Positions 1-5,158 of a stretch of DNA of 8,071 nt are shown piece after piece (positions within the stretch are counted from its first letter, which is position 1; each line of letters begins with the position of its first letter). The translations under genes were made by a program, and so were the position numbers. Under the pieces are notes generated by a model. That model was not told the DNA's origin, ran no database searches, and saw nothing but the letters and a program-made list of their open reading frames with translations. This DNA comes from Treponema sp. (GTDB taxonomy: Bacteria > Spirochaetota > Spirochaetia > Treponematales > Breznakiellaceae): contig JAIRLK010000316.1 of the NCBI GenBank assembly GCA_031259515.1, positions 1-8,071 of the forward strand. Reading direction: 5' to 3'.

Positions 1-1
1 T

Positions 2-409
2 TATGCGGAGCAGAAAAACTACGATGCCGTGCGCAAGACCGTTGGATACTTCCGGTTCGACACCACGGAAGAGTGCGCCGCCCTGGGGGAAGTGTACCGC
101 TGGCTGTGCCCGCTTTACAACTACTGGATGCCCTCATTCCGCCTGGTTGCGAAAGAGAAGCAGGCGGACGGGCGTTACCGGAAGGTCTACGAAAAGGAGG
201 CGAGGACGCCCTATGAACGGCTGATGGAATCACCTGATATTTCAGAGGAATGCAAGGGGGAACTGAGGCGGCGGAGGGCAGGGCAGAACCCGGTCGCATT
301 GAACCGGAAGCTGAACGAGGCGGTGGGGGTACTCTTGAAAATAAACCGGGAAAAGGACAAAGTGAAACAAGCCTCCTGTCAGGAGGATGGTCGGGCCGGA
401 GCGGCCTGA
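2..409 (+). CDS. Transposase, integrase catalytic core type, C-terminal part (5' end outside the window)
   Basis: This is the C-terminal about 135 residues of an IS transposase that would cut and rejoin the ends of its element. The frame is open from base 2 and reads YAEQKNYDAVRKTVGYFRFDT. The Glu of 'EQKNY' fits the third acidic residue of the DDE triad, which in this family sits in a motif like NDNAHVEQKNY followed by VR-K-VGY-RYDT. Further on, 'YRWLCPLYNYWMPSFRL', 'Y-KEARTPYERLMESPDI' and a Lys/Arg-rich helix match the usual C-terminal region after the core. A GTG at 29 could look like a start, but it falls inside the conserved motif, so the gene truly begins upstream of the window. It is read towards the PBECR remnant on the other strand. 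The rest of the gene cannot be judged intact or broken from here. Confidence 0.8.
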   Translation, partial: YAEQKNYDAVRKTVGYFRFDTTEECAALGEVYRWLCPLYNYWMPSFRLVAKEKQADGRYRKVYEKEARTPYERLMESPDISEECKGELRRRRAGQNPVALNRKLNEAVGVLLKINREKDKVKQASCQEDGRAGAA

Positions 410-455
410 TTTCGACTAGGTTTTTGTTTCCAGGCAACCGCCTCTTTTCGACTAG
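410..455 (+). repeat. Two direct copies of TTTCGACTAG in the IS right end
   Basis: Identical 10-mers lie at 410-419 and 446-455. The first begins one base after the transposase stop codon. Their position between the transposase gene and the presumed IS tip suggests internal transposase-binding repeats rather than chance. Confidence 0.6.
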
Positions 456-542
456 ATTAATTATTAGGCAATGCGAGAGCTTGACATTTCGGCGCGGGTA
501 CGCGATAGTTAAAGTGTAGGTGGATGGGTGTGGTGGATGTGG

Positions 543-1067
543 CTACCACCGGGCGATGACTTGTTCCGCTTCCTCGCCGGGATTGCCTCCGGCCCCTACC
601 ACTGCTTTTGATTTCGTCATGTCGGTGTGGGCGTTGTTGGAGACAATCTTGATAAAGGTCTCCCGATTTACGATGCCCTGCTTTTTATACATCGTCGTAC
701 TTCGTAGCGCCTTATTTTTCCGGCTGTCCAAAACCTCTTCTAAATAAATCGTTGTCCAGCCGTCAAAATGTTTGCAGTAGGCAATCAGGGTTTCACCGTG
801 CCGCCGTATCCCGATAATGGCGTAGTTGGGCGATGTGACTATATCGGATATACTCGATATGTCGGCCTCGGTTATGGGTAACTGCCCCTGATCCCGCTCG
901 GCTTTTTCGTTGCCGTGCCGGTTGACGGTATGATTGACAAAGTAATTTGTCGTCTCATGCACAAGGGCCGAAACATCCAGCCCGGCAGTTGCGGCCTCTT
1001 TGATGAGCTAGGGCGCGGGGCTGCAAACGGTCGTTTTCTCAAACTGGTTTACTGGTATGGTGTCCAT
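543..1067 (-). pseudogene. PBECR-like nuclease-fold protein, interrupted by an amber codon after codon 19
   Basis: The minus-strand frame from ATG 1067 reads 19 sensible residues (MDTIPVNQFEKTTVCSPAP). It then hits TAG at 1010-1008 and continues in the same frame with LIKEAATAGLDVSALVHETT and about 135 more residues to a stop at 545-543. The segment 'NYFVNHTVNRHGNEKAERDQGQ', then 'LPITEADI', 'AIIGIRRHGETLIAYCKHFD' and 'TTIYLEEVLD', resembles PBECR domains (phage Barnase-EndoU-colicin E5/D-RelE-like nucleases). These are often the C-terminal toxin-like part of phage head-morphogenesis proteins. The His in 'NHTVNRHG' is a candidate active-site residue. The only later start is GTG at 962, which has no Shine-Dalgarno and lies within the conserved helix, so a nonsense mutation is more likely than a short gene. 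SD-like AGGAA lies about 12-15 bases before ATG 1067. It is third in line after rep and the 94-aa gene. PBECR assignment is by motif memory only. Confidence 0.55.
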
Positions 1068-1130
1068 ATATACATAGGGTTCCTAAAAACTTTTTTCTTG
1101 AAGTTCGTCCGGGGGCCACAGTTCCGGGCG

Positions 1131-1415
1131 CTACTTCTCGTAATCCCGCAGGGCGCGAATCTCGCGGGCGCAAGCGGCAAGTTCCCGGAACAGCCGGGCC
1201 GTGAAAGCCGGGTCTGTTCCCGCTATGGCTCGCTCGATCTCCTGGTCTAGCTCCTCGCGGGTCAGCTTGTCCGGCAAGGGCCGGGCGCTACCCCCCGCCT
1301 CTCTCCCCCTTATGGGAAACCCGGCCTGATCATACCAGATCATCTTGCGCCGATAGCCCTGGGCCTGTAGCCGGTTCCTGTATTCGGCCTGACGTTTCGC
1401 CGCTGTCCGGTCCAT
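1131..1415 (-). CDS. Hypothetical 94-aa basic/helical protein of a plasmid-like module
   Basis: Function not recognised. The N-terminus (MDRTAAKRQAEYRNRLQAQG, then YRRKMIWYDQAGFPI) is strongly basic. It resembles the short 'AKRQ-xYR-RL-xxG-xR' lead-in found in many small plasmid proteins with ribbon-helix-helix or otherwise DNA-related folds; that is a resemblance, not an identification. A Pro/Gly-rich linker follows at residues 33-50, then a charged helical tail (LTREELDQEIERAIAG, then LFRELAACAREIRALRDYEK) that could dimerise. Start choice is firm: ATG 1415 sits 7 bases after AGGAGGAGGG (1423-1432). It lies between rep and the PBECR remnant on the same strand, 63 bp upstream of the latter's first ATG, so co-transcription is plausible. 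A copy-control, maintenance or antitoxin-like role would be speculation. Confidence 0.65.
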   Translation of the reverse strand: MDRTAAKRQAEYRNRLQAQGYRRKMIWYDQAGFPIRGREAGGSARPLPDKLTREELDQEIERAIAGTDPAFTARLFRELAACAREIRALRDYEK

Positions 1416-1422
1416 CGTCTAA

Positions 1423-1432
1423 CCCTCCTCCT
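1423..1432 (-). promoter_or_regulatory. Strong Shine-Dalgarno (AGGAGGAGGG) for the 94-aa gene
   Basis: AGGAGGAGGG on the minus strand ends 7 bases before ATG 1415. It is the strongest ribosome binding site in the window and supports the 94-aa gene as real. Confidence 0.75.
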
Positions 1433-1510
1433 GGGGAAAGACACCTCAGCATATCATAAATTCCGGGGAAGGAAAAACCACCCATGCTCCTCAAGCTCTA
1501 AAGGGGGCCT

Positions 1511-1523
1511 CCGCCTCCGGCGG
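1511..1523. repeat. Small GC-rich hairpin CCGCC-TCC-GGCGG
   Basis: Five perfect G/C pairs with a 3-base loop, extendable by a G·T and a C-G pair. On the rep strand it is followed by CCCCCTTTAG rather than a clean U-run, so it is only a weak candidate terminator for rep. It sits between the AT-rich tract and the 94-aa gene. Confidence 0.3.
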
Positions 1524-1613
1524 GGAAGAATATATAAATAATTTTTTACAAAGAAACTTAAAAACTATAAACAAAAATCCTAAACCCCCTTCCCCTGGTG
1601 TAAAGACGCAAGA

Positions 1614-1627
1614 CGTTACAAGTAACG
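1614..1627. repeat. Palindrome CGTTAC-AA-GTAACG beside the candidate origin
   Basis: A perfect 6-bp inverted repeat with a 2-base centre, 10 bp from the first 39-bp repeat. The tiny centre makes a protein-binding dyad more likely than an RNA hairpin. Confidence 0.45.
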
Positions 1628-1636
1628 CTATAAACC

Positions 1637-1727
1637 TGATATTACAAATCTCCCCCTCGCTGAACACTTGTCCACAATCTACGCAACATGATATTACAGT
1701 TCTCCCCATCACTGAACACCTATCAAC
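1637..1727. repeat. Two imperfect 39-bp direct repeats at the 3' end of rep (iteron-like)
   Basis: Copy A (1637-1675) and copy B (1689-1727) start with the same 10 bases, TGATATTACA. They share 32 of 39 positions without gaps, including TCTCCCC and CTGAACAC. The period is 52 bp, about five helical turns. Copy B overlaps the rep stop codon (1725-1723). The likely role is Rep binding at a ColE2-like origin. Confidence 0.6.
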
Positions 1728-2812
1728 GTTTTTTGAGGTAGCCACTAATCGCACCTATAGAACAGCTAAACTGTTTCGCTAAATCGCGGACAGAGGCGAG
1801 GGGGTGAGCGGCCTTATACGCCCGTACTTCTTCGGCTCGCCGGGCAGCCTGGCTGCGGCGGGCTTCCTTCCGGGTCTCGGCAAGGGGGAGGTCAAGGCCC
1901 TTGATGGTGAAGTCGGATACGCCAAAGATAAGCGATAGTTCATCCCTGGTAACGTCCGGGCGGCTATCGTAGAACGTCCTGATCTCCGCGGCCTTGTCCG
2001 CGGCCTTCGCCTGGCGGGTGATGATAGACTTACACCGGCCCGCCTCGCCCCAGGCGCTCATGCCTTCGGCGGTCATGTGGCGGCTTGTCCATCGCGTAAT
2101 GCTCCGGACTATGCAGAGAACCTCCCGGTCTATCATCGGGGTATGAAAGCCGGCGTTGATGTTCATCGAGTATTCATAGACGGCGGCAAGCAGCCGGTCG
2201 GCGTCCTGGTAGTGGAGCCGCCGCCATTCGGCGTAGGCGTAGCCCCTGGCCTGGTCGAACACGGTACAGTTCCGGCCCAGGCCGATGGTGTCGCGGGGGG
2301 CGGGCATCCATACCCGAACCTTCGCCGGTATGAAGTCTAAAAGCTCGGTCAGGCCCCAGGCTTTTTCATGCCATATCCAGATCCCCCACTTGGGGGAGAA
2401 GGGGTTCTTGGCGATCAGTTTGCCATAGGCGGGATCGGCGCCCAGAAGCCGGGTTAAGCCCTTGTCCACGTCGGCGGCAAGTTCCAGGGGCTTCCGCCGG
2501 GCCTGGCGTAGCGTGTACACAGCCGGGTCGATTTGGTAGTACAGGTGGCGGTGGCCGTTGTCCTTGTTCAGGGCCTCCATGTTCGGGCAGGGTTTGCCGC
2601 GCTCGTCGGGCCAATAGGTGCGGTCGTTGTTGTCGATGTCGAAAATCATCCAGTAGGCGTGGGTGATCGGGTTCGGCTGAATGTAGGCGTCTTTGATGGC
2701 CTGGGCCTTCGGGCGGATTTTGAGGCCGAAGGCCAGCACGTCCGTACAGTACGGGCGCGGGGGTAGGTATTCGTAAAACTGGGCCAGTATGCCGGGCCAT
2801 TTTACCGGGCAC
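1723..2812 (-). CDS. rep: ColE2-type plasmid replication initiator/primase (Rep), probable 5' frameshift
   Basis: This protein should bind the plasmid origin and synthesise the primer for leading-strand replication, as ColE2 Rep does. From GTG 2739 it runs 338 residues, but the family's conserved N-terminus lies further upstream in the same frame: ILAQFYEYLPPRPYCTD (2790-2740), just before GLKIRPKAQAIKDAYIQ. Counting from GTG 2739, further family features are 'FDIDNND' (33-39, acidic motif), 'GHRHLYYQI' (62-70) and 'KNPFSPKWGIWIW' (111-123). A PriCT-1-like segment 'LGRNCTVFDQARGYAYAEWRR' (154-174) follows. The C-terminus has helix-turn-helix-like stretches 'DELSLIFGVSDFTIKGL' and 'SVRDLAKQFSCSIGAISGYL', suited to origin binding. 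In this frame no ATG/GTG precedes 2739 after a TAG at 2814-2812. The only start with a Shine-Dalgarno is GTG 2812 (AGGAG, 10 bases away), with ATG 2800 also in that frame; both are one base out of step. Removing one C from CCC at 2796-2794 joins ATG 2800 to the rep frame (M-A-G-I-L-A-Q-F-Y-E-Y). It is therefore either a frameshift or a non-standard start (ATA 2790). Confidence 0.8.
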
Positions 2813-2822
2813 TATTGTTTAT

Positions 2823-2827
2823 CTCCT
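2823..2827 (-). promoter_or_regulatory. Shine-Dalgarno AGGAG upstream of the rep start
   Basis: AGGAG lies 10 bases before GTG 2812 and 22 before ATG 2800. It supports translation entering one base out of the conserved rep frame, which is why a frameshift is suspected. Confidence 0.45.
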
Positions 2828-2852
2828 GAAAAAGGCTCATACTATAATAATA

Positions 2853-4247
2853 ATGATCCTGCGTCACTTCTCCGGTACAGTCAGCTCCGATCCGAAGACC
2901 CTTTCCCCGCCTGACTGGAACAACCGCGCCCTTTTCAATATGATCTGGCCGCTTATGATAGAACAGATTCTGGCGGTAACTATGGGAGCGGTAGATACCG
3001 CCATGGTAAGTTCCGTAGGGGAATATGCCATTTCCGGCGTGAATATTGTCGATAATATCAACAATCTTCTGATTATTGCCTTCTCCGCCCTGTGTACCGG
3101 CGGCGCGGTGGTGATCAGCCAGTACATAGGCCGGCGGGACGCGGCAAACGCCCGTCTGGCTTCCCGCCAACTCGTCTACAGTGTAACCGGCGTATCCATT
3201 GTTATTATGGCTGTTACCGTTATGGTGAGGCGGCCCCTCATCTCCCTCATCTACGGGAACATTGAAGATACTGTGATGGGCGCGTCTTCAACCTACCTGA
3301 TGATAACTTCCTTTTCCTACCCCATGCTGGCCCTGTACAATTCCTGCGCCGCGTTGTTCCGGTCTATCGGGAACAGTAAAGTTACCATGCGGATAGCGCT
3401 GCTGGTAAACATCCTGAACATAGGCGGCAACGCTCTTTTTATCTTAGGATTAAAATTGGGCGTGGCGGGAGCCGCCCTTTCCACCCTGATAAGCCGGTCC
3501 GTGGCGGCGGCAGTTTTGCTGTCCATGCTGGTCACAAACCGGAGGGATCCCATCAGCCTTGCGGGGATCTTGAAAATCAAAATAGTGCGGCCCATGGTGC
3601 ACAACATTTTGAATGTAGGAATCCCAAGCGGCCTGGAAAGTTCTATGTTCCAAATCGGCAGGCTTCTTACCCAGCGCATTTTTACTACCTTTGGAACCGC
3701 CGCCATTGCCGGGAATGCTATCGCCAGCGTGGTAAATTCTTTTTCTTTTATGCCCGGCAACGCATACGGCATGGTTCTCTTAACCGTGGTAGGCCAATGT
3801 GTCGGCGCGGGTGATTATGCGGCGGTCAAACGAAACACCGTCAAAATAATGAAGCTCTCGTACATCACCGTCTTTGTGATGAACCTGTTGATCTACATTT
3901 TTATGGAACCTTTGATAAGCATCTTCCGCCTGAGTGGTGAAGCCCATGATCTTGCGAAATTATTTTTGCGGGTTCACTGTATTTCCATGACCATAGGCTG
4001 GGCCCTGAGTTTCGGCCTCCCCAATGCCCTTCGCGCAGCGGGGGATGCCCGGTACGTGATGATTGTCGCCTCCGCTTCCATGTGGACGGTTCGTGTAAGC
4101 GCGGCATATCTTCTGTCCTATGTTTTCGGCGCAGGGCCTTTGGGCGTATGGCTTGCCATGGGCGGCGACTTTATCGTCAGGGGAACCTGCTATCTTATCC
4201 GCTGGTTCGGCGGCAAATGGGAACACCAACGGGTGATTGATTCCTGA
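2853..4247 (+). CDS. MATE-family multidrug/sodium (or proton) antiporter
   Basis: A 464-residue inner-membrane protein, the usual MATE length, expected to have 12 transmembrane helices in two homologous halves. MATE pumps export cationic or aromatic compounds using a Na+ or H+ gradient; the substrate cannot be read from sequence. The first half begins at about residue 25 (ALFNMIWPLMIEQILAVTMG, then AVDTAMVSSVG) and includes 'VVISQYIGRRDAANARLASRQ' (86-106). It also has the loop 'ALFRSIGNSKVTM' (167-179), the family's 'LRAxGDTKxPM' equivalent. The second half starts at about 250 with 'NVGIPSGLESSMFQIGRLL', carries 'VGQCVGAGDYAAVKRN' and repeats the loop as 'ALRAAGDARYVM' (392-403). ATG 2853 is chosen because it gives a normal-length N-terminal tail, but no clear Shine-Dalgarno precedes it (only AAAAAGG about 15-20 bases away). 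It starts about 40 bp from the divergent rep gene and ends facing the β-barrel gene. Confidence 0.92.
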   Translation: MILRHFSGTVSSDPKTLSPPDWNNRALFNMIWPLMIEQILAVTMGAVDTAMVSSVGEYAISGVNIVDNINNLLIIAFSALCTGGAVVISQYIGRRDAANARLASRQLVYSVTGVSIVIMAVTVMVRRPLISLIYGNIEDTVMGASSTYLMITSFSYPMLALYNSCAALFRSIGNSKVTMRIALLVNILNIGGNALFILGLKLGVAGAALSTLISRSVAAAVLLSMLVTNRRDPISLAGILKIKIVRPMVHNILNVGIPSGLESSMFQIGRLLTQRIFTTFGTAAIAGNAIASVVNSFSFMPGNAYGMVLLTVVGQCVGAGDYAAVKRNTVKIMKLSYITVFVMNLLIYIFMEPLISIFRLSGEAHDLAKLFLRVHCISMTIGWALSFGLPNALRAAGDARYVMIVASASMWTVRVSAAYLLSYVFGAGPLGVWLAMGGDFIVRGTCYLIRWFGGKWEHQRVIDS

Positions 4248-4306
4248 TCCGCGTCCACGCATGGCCTTGGATGAGAGCTTTTCTTGTTCTCTCGTGCTTT
4301 AACGAA

Positions 4307-4327
4307 GGGGGCAAGGAAGCCGCCCCC
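4307..4327. repeat. Hairpin GGGGGC / GCCCCC after the MATE gene
   Basis: A perfect 6-bp G/C stem (4307-4312 with 4322-4327) and a 9-base loop, 60 bp after the MATE stop. There is no T-run on either side, so it is not a canonical terminator, though it could stop or stabilise the transcript end. Confidence 0.4.
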
Positions 4328-4356
4328 GCCTGGCCGCGGCTTAAGGCCCTTTCGCT

Positions 4357-4386
4357 CCCAATCGGCTCATTGGGGGCTAAAGCCCC
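4357..4386. repeat. Two overlapping inverted repeats in the MATE/OMP gap
   Basis: CCCAAT (4357-4362) pairs with ATTGGG (4369-4374), and GGGGC (4373-4377) pairs with GCCCC (4382-4386) around TAAA. The arms overlap by two bases, so the two stems are mutually exclusive at their junction. This packing looks like a dispersed intergenic palindromic repeat more than a terminator, but only one copy is in the window. Confidence 0.4.
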
Positions 4387-4403
4387 TCCATTCCGCCGGT
4401 TGC

Positions 4404-4487
4404 GGCGACGTAACCCTGACTGATACTGCGAATGACCCCGCCCTCTTCACCGTGAGGAAGAATGTTACCATGACCCTGCGGACGTGA
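4404..4487 (+). pseudogene. Possible fragment of a β-strand-repeat surface protein
   Basis: The + frame from about 4404 reads GDVTLTDTANDPALFTVRKN then VTMTLRT before TGA at 4485-4487. The alternating V-T-L-T / F-T-V / V-T-M-T-L pattern resembles repeat units of large treponemal adhesin or β-helix proteins ('xVTLxxTAxxxxFTVxxNVTLTL'). There is no start codon in context, and what precedes it looks like palindromic non-coding DNA. This reads best as a leftover of a larger gene, but the evidence is one short motif and chance is possible. Confidence 0.25.
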
Positions 4488-4541
4488 TAAAGTGAGGAAG
4501 AACGGCATCTCCTGCCACGGCAAGCGGATCACCTTCACTTT

Positions 4542-5045
4542 TTAAAATGCCCCGCCAAGACCAAAGTATGGTACAAAGCCAATGCCTACGCCAAATTTAC
4601 CGGTCCACCTGTTAATGCCCAACGTTACGGGAAGCCGTATGCCCGGCTGAATGAAAAATCCTCCCGTCTTACCCACATCAATTTTCCAGCCTACAGACGG
4701 AGTAATCGCAGCGGCAGCTATGAATTCAAGGCCGTCAACGCCGCCAATCGCGGTATGGATATGATAGCCTAATCCCGCTTCCGCAAAAAACACGCTGCCC
4801 CAAGGATAATAACGGACGAATAATCCTGCTTCTACTTCGTTCCAGAAGAAAAGTAACGAATTCCAATACACATCCACCCCCGCAGAAAGCTTCGGACCAA
4901 ACATCCGTTCATACTGGGCGCCGCCGCCCATAAGGTTTAACTCGGCGGAAATCCAGTTGTTCTTCACATTTGCCGATTTTTCCTGGGCAAAAACTCCTCC
5001 CACGATAACCGCGAAGAAAACCAAAAGTAAAACCAATTTTTTCAC
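4542..5045 (-). CDS. Small secreted outer-membrane β-barrel-like protein
   Basis: A 167-residue protein from GTG 5045. The start is set by AAGGAG (5055-5060) nine bases upstream and by the signal peptide that follows at once: (V)KK, a hydrophobic core LVLLLVFFAVIVGG, and a cleavage site VFA|QEK at about residue 20. The frame is open back to 5132, but that would bury the signal peptide behind 29 residues, so the longer start is rejected. The mature part has alternating β-strands ending in aromatic/Gly pairs: 'WISAELNLMGGGAQYERMFG', 'SAGVDVYWNSLLFFWN', 'EAGLFVRYYPWG', 'VFFAEAGLGYHIHT' and 'FGVGIGFVPYFGLGGAF'. It ends in Phe, as barrels assembled by the BAM machinery usually do. Six to eight strands would fit the size. 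Spirochaetes carry many such small paralogues; the specific function is unknown. It lies 111 bp downstream of the E1 gene on the same strand, with a hairpin between, so it is probably its own unit. Confidence 0.75.
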   Translation of the reverse strand: MKKLVLLLVFFAVIVGGVFAQEKSANVKNNWISAELNLMGGGAQYERMFGPKLSAGVDVYWNSLLFFWNEVEAGLFVRYYPWGSVFFAEAGLGYHIHTAIGGVDGLEFIAAAAITPSVGWKIDVGKTGGFFIQPGIRLPVTLGINRWTGKFGVGIGFVPYFGLGGAF

Positions 5046-5054
5046 GTACAAAAA

Positions 5055-5060
5055 CTCCTT
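5055..5060 (-). promoter_or_regulatory. Shine-Dalgarno AAGGAG fixing the GTG start of the β-barrel gene
   Basis: AAGGAG nine bases upstream of GTG 5045 decides the start over the upstream in-frame ATG at 5132, and places the signal peptide at the N-terminus. Confidence 0.7.
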
Positions 5061-5118
5061 GCGGTCTCTCCCGCCGTCAAAATTAATTATCCGCCTCAAG
5101 CGGGTAACGCCGTTGTGA

Positions 5119-5158
5119 AGCCGTACTGCCATACGGCTGTAAGCGCCGGCTGCGCGCT
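5119..5158 (-). terminator. Tandem hairpins at the end of the E1 gene (possible terminator without U-run)
   Basis: AGCCGTA (5119-5125) pairs perfectly with TACGGCT (5132-5138) around a 6-base loop. A second stem, AGCGC (5142-5146) with GCGCT (5154-5158), overlaps the E1 stop codon (5159-5157). On the minus strand the first stem is followed by TCACAACGG rather than a U-tract, so termination is plausible but unproved. Confidence 0.4.

Larger units (their letters stand above)
1..486 (+). mobile_element. Right-hand part of an IS element with a DDE integrase-type transposase
   Basis: The window begins inside an insertion sequence. Its transposase frame runs to a stop at 407-409 and is followed by about 77 bp of non-coding end. 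That end carries two copies of TTTCGACTAG (410-419 and 446-455, 36 bp apart) and finishes near 486 with GCGAGAGCTTGACA. Repeated TAGTCGAAA-like motifs at the tips are familiar from IS481-like integrase-type elements and may be transposase binding sites; this family link is from memory. The exact right boundary is inferred from a terminal ...ACA (TGT on the other strand). The left end and target duplication lie outside the window. Confidence 0.6.
1416..1722. other. Gene-free, AT-rich candidate replication-origin region downstream of rep
   Basis: No convincing gene lies here. From the rep side it holds two 39-bp direct repeats (1637-1675 and 1689-1727), a palindrome CGTTAC-AA-GTAACG (1614-1627), and a stretch at about 1527-1580 that is almost all A and T although the flanking DNA is GC-rich. 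Next comes a short GC hairpin CCGCC-TCC-GGCGG (1511-1523). Known biology: ColE2-type plasmids have a compact origin immediately 3' of rep, where the Rep protein binds and primes. The arrangement here (repeats touching the rep stop, then an easily melted tract) fits that layout. Origin function is inferred. Confidence 0.5.

Noticed and set aside
532..550. GGTGG...CCACC hairpin as terminator of the PBECR gene
   Set aside because: Only five pairs, overlaps the stop codon and has no U-run; likely chance.
915..1250. 111-codon + frame
   Set aside because: Antisense to both the PBECR remnant and the well-supported 94-aa gene.
1491..1754. 87-codon minus frame across the rep 3' end
   Set aside because: No ribosome binding site; it runs through the direct repeats and AT tract, and its Cys/Phe-rich reading looks like translated non-coding DNA.
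2366..2812. 148-codon minus frame from GTG 2812
   Set aside because: Beyond the first few codons it is the out-of-phase reading of rep (Arg/Pro-rich). Only its start region matters, for the suspected frameshift.
5046..5132. Upstream ATG extending the β-barrel protein by 29 residues
   Set aside because: It would bury a clear signal peptide, while GTG 5045 has an ideal AAGGAG.
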